This document shows, piece after piece, positions 7,702 to 15,795 of a stretch of 40,465 nt of DNA. Numbering within the stretch: position 1 is the first letter of the stretch; each line of letters opens with the position of its first letter. The notes beneath the pieces were generated by a model. That model was not told where the DNA came from. It ran no database searches and worked only from the letters and a program-made list of their open reading frames with translations. The DNA comes from CAYRIY01 sp964424335 (GTDB taxonomy: Bacteria; Bacillota; Limnochordia; DTU080; RSA5). A program made the position numbers and the translations under genes. The stretch is from NCBI GenBank assembly GCA_964424335.1, contig CAYRIY010000025.1:1-40465 (forward strand). The letters run 5' to 3'.

Positions 7702-8832
7702 TCACCGCAAGCTCGAGGGCTCGATGGGAAGCTCGCTAGAGGCTGCGTCAATCGCCGGAGGATGGCACGTGATCATTTCGAGTGGGGGTGAGCCCGCCCC
7801 GAGCTCGCACTCCGCCACCACGTCGCCAAGTCCGGCAGGAAGCAGCAGCGTGTCGCCCCGGTGGACGCCTTGCGAAAACGTCGGTCCCGAAAGCATCCCC
7901 GCCCCTTGCGTTACGATGACGAGGCTGAACGCACGGACATTCACATGTACGCGTCCCTCGACGTGCAGGCGATAAGCTCGAAAGTACTCCTTTAGAGCAG
8001 GTCCATCGAGGAGCGCCTCGAGCCGCCCCGCGCCTTCGCGCTCCCACAGGACGGAGGGCTGCCGGCGCCAGCGATCGAGTGCCTCGTCGCGGCTTCGCCC
8101 TACGGCCGAAAACGCCTGTGCGGCGTCGCGCCACGAAAGGCCCAGGTGGGCGTTCATGGCGTCGATCTTTTCGCCGCCGGGTTCGCAGTAAATCGTAAGG
8201 TCGGCGGGCTCTTGCACCTCGACCATAAAAACCCCCGACCCGATGGCGTGCGGCGTGCCGGCCTCCACCCAGTACACATCGCCCGGCCGCACCTCAAAGC
8301 GATGCAGCAAATCCTCCATCTGGGCGATATCTCCGGCTCTTACGGCGCGCTCAAAAGCGTCGGGCGTCACGCCCTCCTTGAATCCAAGGAGTATAGACGG
8401 AGCCACGCCGTCGATCGTGCGCGTCTCGAGCACGATCCACGACTCGGTCTTTCCATACGAAGAACCAAAGAGCCGCGCCGCGGTCCGGCGGTCTGGGTGC
8501 GCTTGAATCCCAAGCCGCACGGAGGCATCGAGCAACTTAACGAGGACCGCCGGGTGCGCGCCGAACTTTTGCACGTGCCCCTCGCCGAGAAACTCGACAG
8601 GCCATTTCCTGAGCGCCTCATCCAGTGTCATGGCGCCATCCTCACCAAGCAAGCTGAGGCCTTCTCTACCCTCGGGATCGAGTCGCGACGCGACGACCGA
8701 GCCCACCCAGTCCTCGGGGTACCAGTCGTCCTTGGGATCGTCGAGAGCGCGGAATTGCCCGAGCAGCCGCCCACCTCGGTAGGTCCGCCGCACACGGTTT
8801 GATCGCAGGCGAATCGGTTTGGTCCAAAGCAT
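7702..8832 (-). CDS. manA: Mannose-6-phosphate isomerase, class I
   Basis: A 376-residue class I phosphomannose isomerase interconverting mannose-6-phosphate and fructose-6-phosphate with a bound Zn2+. The metal-ligand motifs are visible: GIQAHPDR (Gln and His, about residue 110), KTESW (Glu, about 129) and GDVYWVEAGTPHAIGSG (His). VQEPADLTIY is the usual substrate-side strand. The frame stays open upstream across the T-box region, but homology begins at MLWTKPIRLRSN, so the ATG at 8832 is used; the Shine-Dalgarno there is mediocre. It is convergent with the DUF2156-GNAT gene (14-base gap) and divergent from cimA. It would feed mannose into glycolysis or supply GDP-sugar precursors. Confidence 0.9.
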   Translation of the reverse strand: MLWTKPIRLRSNRVRRTYRGGRLLGQFRALDDPKDDWYPEDWVGSVVASRLDPEGREGLSLLGEDGAMTLDEALRKWPVEFLGEGHVQKFGAHPAVLVKLLDASVRLGIQAHPDRRTAARLFGSSYGKTESWIVLETRTIDGVAPSILLGFKEGVTPDAFERAVRAGDIAQMEDLLHRFEVRPGDVYWVEAGTPHAIGSGVFMVEVQEPADLTIYCEPGGEKIDAMNAHLGLSWRDAAQAFSAVGRSRDEALDRWRRQPSVLWEREGAGRLEALLDGPALKEYFRAYRLHVEGRVHVNVRAFSLVIVTQGAGMLSGPTFSQGVHRGDTLLLPAGLGDVVAECELGAGSPPLEMITCHPPAIDAASSELPIEPSSLR

Positions 8833-8919
8833 CGTCTTGGCCTGTCTCCCTCTCTGTTGCCCAATCACAACGCGTACTTCGCAAACCGACGCCCTTTCCC
8901 CTTGCTTCCCGGCCCAGAC

Positions 8920-8925
8920 TATGAT
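8920..8925 (+). promoter_or_regulatory. Candidate -10 box for the T-box/cimA transcript
   Basis: TATGAT at 8920-8925 lies just before the first bases of the T-box leader. The only -35-like element, TTGCTT at 8902-8907, is just 12 bases upstream, too close for a standard promoter, so only the -10 is supported. Confidence 0.4.
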
Positions 8926-8931
8926 ACGCTG

Positions 8932-9228
8932 AGGCACGAATACCCTTAAGAGCAATGAGAGGGAAGAGTACGTCGAACCGTCAGCCAAAGCGAGCCGGGG
9001 TTGGTGGAAGCCCGGCGGCCGAGACATCGACCGAAAATCACCCTTGAGCTGTACCCCCGAATGCCTCGTGTGAGTAGGGGATCCGGAGTTTCCCACCGTT
9101 AAAAGGGAACGGGTATCGGACCGGCTTTGGTCCCGTACCTTGTCAAAGCGGCCATTTTTGGCAAATTGGGTGGTACCGCGGGAGTCTTGAGCTCTCGTCC
9201 CTTTTCGGGACGAGGGCTTTTTTGTTTT
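8932..9228 (+). promoter_or_regulatory. T-box riboswitch, isoleucine (ATC) specifier
   Basis: A tRNA-sensing leader upstream of cimA. Stem I begins with GGGAAGAGTA near 8961-8970. The distal arm GCCGGG (8994-8999) pairs with CCCGGC (9011-9016) around GTTGGTGGAAG. The specifier side reads GAAAATCACCCTTGAGCTG, placing ATC (isoleucine) at 9037-9039. The conserved T-box AATTGGGTGGTACCGCG is at 9164-9180; the base after TGG is T, which would pair with discriminator A of tRNA-Ile. A terminator follows. Uncharged tRNA-Ile would stabilise the antiterminator and turn cimA on. Confidence 0.95.
9191..9228 (+). terminator. T-box regulated intrinsic terminator
   Basis: An 11-bp stem (9191-9201 with 9207-9217; core CTCGTCCC/GGGACGAG, outer pairs include one G-U) with a five-base loop, followed by TTTTTTGTTTT. 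It follows the T-box sequence directly and is the termination half of the switch. Confidence 0.95.
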
Positions 9229-9266
9229 GCGGTCGGCGAATAGCGACGCACGGAGGGAACGAAGCA

Positions 9267-10877
9267 ATGCAAACTGTTCAACTTTACGACACCACGCTGC
9301 GAGACGGAACCCAGGCCGAAGGAATCTCGTTTAGCGTCAATGAGAAGCTAAAGATCGCCCAGCGACTCGACGAATTTGGGTTTGATTTCATCGAGGGCGG
9401 GTATCCGGCATCTAATCCCAAGGACATGGAGTTTTTCCGCCGGGCAAAAGAGCTAAACCTGCGCCGGGCCCGGATTGCGGCCTTCGGCATGACCAGGCGC
9501 AAAGGCGTGCCGGCGCACGAGGACGCCTCGTTGCAGGCGATCTTGTCCACCGGAGCGCAAGTTGCAACCATCGTCGGTAAGTCGTGGACCTTCCATGTGA
9601 CCGACGCCCTCCGCACAACCCTTGATGAAAACCTGCGGATGATCGAAGAGAGCGTAGCGTTTCTCCGGTCGAAAGGGCTCTACGTGATCTACGATGCGGA
9701 GCACTTTTTCGACGGCTGTCTGGCTGATTCGGAATACGCGCTCAAGACGCTCGAGGCCGCGGCGCGCGGCGGCGCATCGGTCCTCACGCTGTGCGACACG
9801 AATGGCGGACGGCTGCCGCGCGAGGTTGCCGAAATGACCGAGCTGGTGGTCCGCCGCTTTCCGGACTTGAGGATCGGGGCGCACACCCACAATGATTCGG
9901 GCCTGGGCGTCGCCAACAGCATCGCTGCCATCGAGGCCGGCGCCACGCTCGTGCAGGGGACCATCAACGGATACGGTGAACGCTGCGGCAACGCCGACCT
10001 GATTCAGGTCATCCCGATCCTTCAATTAAAGATGGGGTACTCCCTCGTCTCCGAGGAGACGCTAAGCCGCCTATCCGACCTCTCCCGCTTTGTCGACGAT
10101 TGCGCCAACGTCCGCTCCGATGATCGCCAGCCCTTCGTCGGCCGCAGCGCTTTTGCCCACAAGGGCGGCATGCACGTCTCCGCCCTCCTCCGCCGGCCCG
10201 AGACGTACGAGCACATCGATCCCCAATTGGTCGGCAACCAACGTCGGGTCTTGGTTTCCGAGTTGGCCGGTGCGAGCAATCTCATTTTCAAAGCGCAGGA
10301 GTACGGCATTCAGTTGGAGCGCGGCGCACCGATCGTGACCGAACTGGTCGAACAACTGAAGGAAATGGAGCGCCAGGGGTACGTCTTTGAAGGGGCGGAG
10401 GCTTCGTTTGAACTCTTGCTCCGCAAGGCGGTGGGCGAATACGCGCCCTACTTTTCGCCCGTGGGCTTTGAGCTCAAGTCCAACAAGGCGACACGCTCCA
10501 ACCCTTCGCCAAACGTTGAGGCGAGCGTCGAGATCGAGGTGGGCGACGCAAAGCGCTCAGCTTCGGGCATTGGAAACGGCCCCGTCAACGCGCTCGACAA
10601 CGCCCTGCGCAACGCATTGGCCGACGCATACCCTGTGGTAAACAGCATTACGCTCTCGGACTACAAGGTGAGGACCCTGGCCGAAGACGAGGGCACCGGG
10701 GCGCGGGTGCGGGTCTTGATTCAGTGCACTGCGAATGACCGTTCTTGGACCACCGTCGGCGCTTCTACGGATGTCGTGAAAGCCAGTTGGGAGGCCCTCG
10801 TGGACGCCATCGAGTACGGCCTCATGACGTGCGAGGCGCAACGTATCCAAGGCGTGGAGCTCTCGCAGTCGCGCTAA
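9267..10877 (+). CDS. cimA: (R)-citramalate synthase
   Basis: A 536-residue HMGL-family synthase condensing pyruvate and acetyl-CoA to citramalate, the first step of the threonine-independent route to isoleucine. The barrel has YDTTLRDGTQAEGISFS at the N-terminus, the metal motif HTHNDSGLGVANS and the glycine-rich GYGERCGNADL. A helical linker follows, then a C-terminal LeuA-type allosteric domain (about residues 400-536). It is closer to the long CimA-type group than to 2-isopropylmalate synthase, and the isoleucine specifier of the leader supports CimA. GGAGGG at 9252-9257 is well spaced from the ATG at 9267, so the longer frame from 9222 is not used. SelO follows 53 bases downstream on the same strand. 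Confidence 0.92.
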   Translation: MQTVQLYDTTLRDGTQAEGISFSVNEKLKIAQRLDEFGFDFIEGGYPASNPKDMEFFRRAKELNLRRARIAAFGMTRRKGVPAHEDASLQAILSTGAQVATIVGKSWTFHVTDALRTTLDENLRMIEESVAFLRSKGLYVIYDAEHFFDGCLADSEYALKTLEAAARGGASVLTLCDTNGGRLPREVAEMTELVVRRFPDLRIGAHTHNDSGLGVANSIAAIEAGATLVQGTINGYGERCGNADLIQVIPILQLKMGYSLVSEETLSRLSDLSRFVDDCANVRSDDRQPFVGRSAFAHKGGMHVSALLRRPETYEHIDPQLVGNQRRVLVSELAGASNLIFKAQEYGIQLERGAPIVTELVEQLKEMERQGYVFEGAEASFELLLRKAVGEYAPYFSPVGFELKSNKATRSNPSPNVEASVEIEVGDAKRSASGIGNGPVNALDNALRNALADAYPVVNSITLSDYKVRTLAEDEGTGARVRVLIQCTANDRSWTTVGASTDVVKASWEALVDAIEYGLMTCEAQRIQGVELSQSR

Positions 10878-10930
10878 CGCGAAGAATGGGCAAACTAACG
10901 GCGGACAATTTGTCATGAGAAGGCGAAACC

Positions 10931-12400
10931 ATGCAGAAAATCAGCGCTGATATCGGCTGGAACCTTGAAAATAGCTACGCGCGACTTCCCGAGAGGTTTT
11001 ACGCCCGCGTCCTTCCGGAGCCCGTTCCCGATCCAAAGCTCGTCGTCCTCAACCGGCCCTTGGCAAGCGCCTTGGGATTGGATGCGGATGCGCTCCAGTC
11101 CGACGAAGGCGTCGCGATCCTCGCAGGCAACCAAGTGCCCGACGACACCGTCACGCTTGCGCAAAGCTACGCGGGGCACCAATTCGGCCACTTCACCATG
11201 CTCGGCGACGGGCGCGCCGTCTTGATCGGCGAGCAGATCACGCCCGAAGGAGATCGGTTTGACATTCAACTCAAAGGCTCGGGAAGGACGCCTTTCTCCC
11301 GAGGAGGCGACGGTCGAGCGGCCCTCGGTCCGATGCTGCGCGAGTACATCGTGAGCGAGGCCATGCACGCCCTTGGCATTCCCACGACCCGCAGCTTGGC
11401 CGTGGTTTCGACCGGGGCGCCCGTCATTCGTGAATCCATCCTGCCCGGCGCCGTCTTGACGCGTATCGCTGCAAGTCACATGCGAGTCGGCACATTCCAG
11501 TTCGCGGCGGCACGGGGCAGCGCCGACGAGCTCAAGGCCCTCGCCGACTACGCGCTGGCGAGGCACTTTCCCGACAAACGCCATGGCGAGAACCCCTACC
11601 TCCACTTGCTCAACGCGGTGATCGAGCGCCAAGCCGCTTTGATCGCCAAATGGCAAGGCGTCGGATTTATCCACGGCGTGATGAACACGGACAACATGGC
11701 GATCAGCGGCGAGACCATCGACTATGGACCGTGCGCTTTTATGGACGCCTACGATCCGGCCACCGTGTTCAGCTCGATCGACGACTACGGCAGGTACGCC
11801 TACGGCAATCAGCCGCCGATCGCGCAGTGGAACCTCGCCCGGTTCGCAGAAACCTTATTGCCGCTCCTGCACGAGGACACCGAAACGGCGGTCGACATCG
11901 CGACCGAGGCCGTTACTGGCTTTTCCGACCTATTCAAGCGTGAATGGCTGCGCGTGATGAGAGCAAAGCTTGGGCTTTGTTCTGAGCAGACGGAAGACGA
12001 GTCCCTAATCCAGGACCTTTTGAGCCTCATGAAGCAGAACAAGGCGGATTTTACCAATACGTTCCGGGCGTTGACGCAAGGTCGCCCGGAGGAGTGCGGA
12101 CTTACCGCCGATCCGGAGTTTGCCAAGTGGCACGAGCGGTGGCGGGGGCGCATCACGGGTCAGCCGGGCGGCGAGCCCGAAGCGCGGTCGATCATGAAGC
12201 GAAGCAATCCCGCAGTAATTCCCCGCAACCACCGCGTCGAGGAGGCGCTGAGCGCTGCGGTCGAAGAGGGAGACTTGTCCGTGATGGAGCGGCTCTTGGA
12301 CGTCTTGTCCAAGCCGTTTGCCTACTCGTCCGACCAAGTCGAGTTTGCCGAGCCTCCCCCAGCCTCACCGATTCCCTATCGCACCTTCTGCGGGACGTGA
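10931..12400 (+). CDS. selO: SelO/YdiU-family protein AMPylase
   Basis: A 489-residue member of the SelO (UPF0061) pseudokinase family, which transfers AMP from ATP to protein hydroxyls and has been linked to redox control. Visible family features are LAQSYAGHQFGHFTMLGDGRA, the nucleotide-binding DIQLKGSGRTPFSRGGDGRA, and the metal/base region FIHGVMNTDNMAISGETIDYGPC. The C-terminus ends RTFCGT: Cys stands third from the end, where animal SelO has selenocysteine. Length and both ends look complete. AAGG lies 7 bases before the ATG. It follows cimA by 53 bases and may be read from the same transcript. Confidence 0.93.
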   Translation: MQKISADIGWNLENSYARLPERFYARVLPEPVPDPKLVVLNRPLASALGLDADALQSDEGVAILAGNQVPDDTVTLAQSYAGHQFGHFTMLGDGRAVLIGEQITPEGDRFDIQLKGSGRTPFSRGGDGRAALGPMLREYIVSEAMHALGIPTTRSLAVVSTGAPVIRESILPGAVLTRIAASHMRVGTFQFAAARGSADELKALADYALARHFPDKRHGENPYLHLLNAVIERQAALIAKWQGVGFIHGVMNTDNMAISGETIDYGPCAFMDAYDPATVFSSIDDYGRYAYGNQPPIAQWNLARFAETLLPLLHEDTETAVDIATEAVTGFSDLFKREWLRVMRAKLGLCSEQTEDESLIQDLLSLMKQNKADFTNTFRALTQGRPEECGLTADPEFAKWHERWRGRITGQPGGEPEARSIMKRSNPAVIPRNHRVEEALSAAVEEGDLSVMERLLDVLSKPFAYSSDQVEFAEPPPASPIPYRTFCGT

Positions 12401-12415
12401 TCCGGTGACGAGCGC

Positions 12416-13276
12416 TCACCCAAGCTCAAACGTGGTTACCCCATAGATGCGGTCCATCGCGACTTGTGGAGCGGCGCCCCGGTACATCCGGGCCGTCTCA
12501 AACACTTTGGTCATACGATAGCGATCGGCGAGCTGAATGGCCCCTTCGTTGACCTCCGGCGTATCGAGGTAGAGCGGTTCGCCCGCGGGAGTTTCGGCCC
12601 GCAGCGCCGCAAAGAGCGCCTCAGCCACTTCCGCCGAATCAGCGGCTAAGGGACCGATCTTGTAGCCTTGGCGGCAACGCCGGACCACGCCGTACCCCTT
12701 GAGCCGACCCCGTGAACCAAAGCCCAACGCCGTCGCCTGGGGGTGCGAAATCCAAGACCTGATAAACTGCCCCCGTTCCGCAGGAAATAGCGCCGCATCG
12801 TAGGCGATGACCTCCTCGACGGGAAATGTCTCGAGCGGCGCAATCTCCGCCTGGACGCGCCCTTGGCCCGGCGCTCCCGTACCTTGCGTCTCGTGCCGGA
12901 TGTTGTTGTACGCCAGCGCAAACCCGGACTTTCGGTAGTTGTCCTGCTGAGCAACGACGCCGTCAAGTCCGACGGTCCGCCCCTCGAGGCTCCTCATTGC
13001 GGCGTTCCAGATCTGAATTCCGTACCCCTGACCTCGATGCTCCGGCGCCACGATGTAAAATCCGACAAACCCAAACGAGTTGCCGTATTTGACGGCAGAG
13101 ATCGAGGCGATGGGCTTTTCGCCCAGAAATCCCATGAGAAAACCGCTTGGGTCGGCGTCAAAAAAGCAGTCTCGATCGCCGAGCCCGGGATTCCACCCTT
13201 CCGCCGCCGCCCAATCGATGGCGATGCCCAGCTCGGTCCGGTTCATCGGACGAATCGTATACGATACCCCGGCCAT
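12416..13276 (-). CDS. Two-domain GNAT-family N-acetyltransferase
   Basis: A 286-residue protein. The first 140 or so residues form a GNAT domain with the acetyl-CoA loop VAPEHRGQGYGIQIW and YRKSGFALAYNN. The second half (YDAALFPAERGQFIRSWISHP, LKGYGVVRRCRQGYKIGPLAAD) resembles the C-terminal Acetyltransf_18-type domain found behind such GNATs. The substrate is unknown. An ATG at 13297 is in frame but lacks a Shine-Dalgarno; the ATG at 13276 follows a GGGGGGA and is preferred. It is convergent with selO (15-base gap) and lies downstream of recQ on the same strand. Confidence 0.85.
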   Translation of the reverse strand: MAGVSYTIRPMNRTELGIAIDWAAAEGWNPGLGDRDCFFDADPSGFLMGFLGEKPIASISAVKYGNSFGFVGFYIVAPEHRGQGYGIQIWNAAMRSLEGRTVGLDGVVAQQDNYRKSGFALAYNNIRHETQGTGAPGQGRVQAEIAPLETFPVEEVIAYDAALFPAERGQFIRSWISHPQATALGFGSRGRLKGYGVVRRCRQGYKIGPLAADSAEVAEALFAALRAETPAGEPLYLDTPEVNEGAIQLADRYRMTKVFETARMYRGAAPQVAMDRIYGVTTFELG

Positions 13277-13423
13277 GTCGTCCCCCCAGTTTCTCATCAG
13301 TGCGATTTTGATGTGCGCTTTACCTGAGGATAATAGACCCTTCTCCCCGACATCGGGCGCTCCTTTGCGATCCGCCGCAATTACTCGCGCCTATGAAATG
13401 TCCAAGTTGCGGGGAACAAACCG

Positions 13424-15568
13424 CTATCGGTCGCCGACGCGCTCCATGATCGCCCGGGTCAAGGATACCTCCCGCGGCTCAAACCGCGCCGCAAGTTCCT
13501 CCAAAACATCGGCAAACGGCTCGTGCAACCTGCCGCGGAGCTCGGCGCGAATCGCCACGTAGCGATCGGGGCTGAGGAGCGCCCGCACCTGGCGCTTCCA
13601 TATTTCGTCGGGCGTTTGCCGCACCCACACCAGAAAGCACTCCCAAGCGTCGGCCCCATCTAACTGCAGCGCATCGGCGACCTCTTCGAGCGAGCGCCCT
13701 TTGGAAAACATCGTCCCCGCTGCCGCGAGCATCTCTCGTCGACTGCCCAAGATTGCGGATTTCGCGCGCCGCCCCGGCGGCTGGGCGCTCCTGATCTCAT
13801 CTGCAAACCCACTCACGATCTCGAGAATCTCGTCCCCATACATGGCGAGCTTGGTTGGGCCGACGCCCCGACACGCGGCGAGTTCGTCGAGCGTTGTGGG
13901 CGCCTGCGATGCGATCCCACCAAGATCCCTGTCACCAAATATCACGTACGCCGGAACGCCCCGCTCCTCCGCCTTGGTCCGCCGCCACTCCTTGAGCGCC
14001 CGCAAGAGATCCGGGTTTGCTTCCCGATCCGTGGGTAGAGGCCCCGCCGGCTTCGCTCCCTTGGCCGTTCGTTTGCCGATCGGACGCGCCTCGACGGGCC
14101 TCGGGCTGCATGCGCTGCAGCACCGCTCCACCTCGCGCTCCGCTGTTTCGCCGAAATACTCCAAGATATAGCGCCTAAGACACCGATCCGAATACACAAA
14201 CTGGCGCATGGCGCGAAATCGAGCTCGCTTTGCGTGGGTCTGCCGCTCAACCTGGGCCCATACCCGCTCCAACATGTCGCTCGTCAAAGGCTTGCCCTCG
14301 GAAATTCGCATTCCCGAGGTCGTTCGCCCGACGAGTTGCATTTGCCCCATGCTCTGCAAATAGGAGAGAATTAACGTACCGAATGCCGCGTTACCGTCGG
14401 TCAGGGGTACGATGCCTTCTCCAACCTCGGCCACCCGTGCGGCCTCGGTCAGCAGTTCTTGCACTTGCGCTACGGTAGGCTCGTCTTTGTCCAGCAGGAA
14501 CTGGCGCATCTTGACGTCCATGCCCGGCACCACGACCATCGTGCATTCCGCAGGCTCACCGTCTCGACCCGCTCGCCCGACTTCCTGGAAGTAGGCTTCG
14601 ATCGACTCAGGCACGCCCGCATGAATCACAGCTCGGATGTCGGCCTTGTCGATTCCCATGCCAAAGGCGTTGGTGGCCGTCACGACACGCAGAAGTCCGG
14701 CCATGAAGCGGTTTTGCACCGCGGTGCGCTCTTCGGGCGGCAGGCCGCCATGGTATGCGGCCACCGGCTCGCCGAGCTCGTCCTCGAGCAGCGCCGCCAA
14801 CTCCTCGGCATCGCGCCGGCTGGAGACGTAGACGATGGCGCTCCCTCCCGCCCGAGCGGCAAGGGCGGCGATCTTGCCCCGCTTTTCCGCCACCGACGCA
14901 CACCGCTCCAACCCAAGCCAAAGATTGGGGCGGTCGACCCCTGCGATGTATCGCTCGGCATCTCGAATGCCAAGGTGCGTCACAATGTCTTCTTGCACCC
15001 TGCGAGTCGCCGTCGCCGTCAAAGCAAGTAGCGGCGGACTGCCGATCGCCATGCGAAAGTCTTTGATGAAGCGGTAGTCGGGTCGAAAGTCATGGCCCCA
15101 TTGCGAAACGCAGTGCGCCTCGTCGACAGCGAGCAGGCTCGTTTTCACGCGCCGACAGGTCTCCAAGAAAACTCCGCTTTTCAAGCGCTCCGGAGCAACA
15201 AAGGCGATCTGTACGCGCCCCTCCTCGATGTCGAAGAGCTTACGCTGCATCTCAGCCGGCGTATCCTGACTATTGACTGCAATCGCAGCCACGCCTCGGG
15301 ATACGAGGGCATCGACCTGATCTTTCATGAGCGAAATGAGTGGAGAGATCACGATCGTGATGCCCGGGAGCGCGAGCGCTGGAAGTTGGTAGCAAAGGGA
15401 CTTGCCGCCGCCTGTCGGCAAGACGCCGAGCGCGGACTTACCCGCCAAGACGCACTCGATCAACTCCCGCTGGAGAGGGCGAAACCCGCTCCACCCGAAT
15501 TGCTCAGCGAGAAGCGTGTCGAGATTGATCGCGCGGCCTTGCGCCGTCATGTTGCTTGGGGGAGTCAA
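13424..15568 (-). CDS. recQ: ATP-dependent DNA helicase RecQ
   Basis: A 714-residue 3'-5' helicase. The N-terminal half has the RecA-like lobes with FRPLQRELIE, Walker A LPTGGGKSLCYQLPA, Walker B VDEAHC, VSQWGHDFRPDY, TATATRRV and the motif VI region QEVGRAGRDG. A zinc-binding RQC part follows: Cys before RRYILEYFGE, then CCSAC. Next come an HRDC domain (LLRALKEWRRTKAEERGVPAYVIF to GVGPTKLAMYGDEIL) and a C-terminal helix-turn-helix-like region (SKGRSLEEVADALQL). The TTG at 15568 has GGAGG 9 bases upstream; the ATG six codons later does not, so TTG is the likely start. It acts in recombination repair. Confidence 0.95.
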   Translation of the reverse strand: MTPPSNMTAQGRAINLDTLLAEQFGWSGFRPLQRELIECVLAGKSALGVLPTGGGKSLCYQLPALALPGITIVISPLISLMKDQVDALVSRGVAAIAVNSQDTPAEMQRKLFDIEEGRVQIAFVAPERLKSGVFLETCRRVKTSLLAVDEAHCVSQWGHDFRPDYRFIKDFRMAIGSPPLLALTATATRRVQEDIVTHLGIRDAERYIAGVDRPNLWLGLERCASVAEKRGKIAALAARAGGSAIVYVSSRRDAEELAALLEDELGEPVAAYHGGLPPEERTAVQNRFMAGLLRVVTATNAFGMGIDKADIRAVIHAGVPESIEAYFQEVGRAGRDGEPAECTMVVVPGMDVKMRQFLLDKDEPTVAQVQELLTEAARVAEVGEGIVPLTDGNAAFGTLILSYLQSMGQMQLVGRTTSGMRISEGKPLTSDMLERVWAQVERQTHAKRARFRAMRQFVYSDRCLRRYILEYFGETAEREVERCCSACSPRPVEARPIGKRTAKGAKPAGPLPTDREANPDLLRALKEWRRTKAEERGVPAYVIFGDRDLGGIASQAPTTLDELAACRGVGPTKLAMYGDEILEIVSGFADEIRSAQPPGRRAKSAILGSRREMLAAAGTMFSKGRSLEEVADALQLDGADAWECFLVWVRQTPDEIWKRQVRALLSPDRYVAIRAELRGRLHEPFADVLEELAARFEPREVSLTRAIMERVGDR

Positions 15569-15694
15569 AAGGGGCGGCCTCCAGTGTAAGCGAGATTACT
15601 CCGGCTTACTCTTCCCCAGAGCGACATTCAATGCCTGTTGGGATCGGCCTGTAACGGCGTGCTTTTCAACTTGGATTTGCGTCCGACAAAAGCG

Positions 15695-15740
15695 GCACCC
15701 CGTATCCAAATGCCATTTCGGGCAGCCGAACACGGGGTGC
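15695..15740. repeat. Inverted repeat between the multicopper oxidase and recQ genes
   Basis: GCACCCCGT (15695-15703) and ACGGGGTGC (15732-15740) are perfect 9-bp arms around a 28-base loop, in the 227-base gap between the oxidase stop and the recQ start. There is no clear T-run on either side, so this may be a weak terminator or a structured RNA element. Nothing else is visible in the gap. Confidence 0.5.
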
Positions 15741-15795
15741 ACGCACTTCTATTCCTTATTGGAGCGACATCTATATCGCTCTCAGATCCTAACCG

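Noticed and set aside
7702..9267. A 521-codon minus-strand frame that extends mannose-6-phosphate isomerase through the T-box region
   Set aside because: The extra 145 codons cover the T-box leader and have no protein-like features; isomerase homology begins at the ATG at 8832.
13393..13449. A short plus-strand frame starting MKCPSCGEQTAIG, like a zinc-ribbon N-terminus
   Set aside because: It stops after 18 codons, has no Shine-Dalgarno and overlaps the 3' end of recQ; probably chance, at most a remnant.
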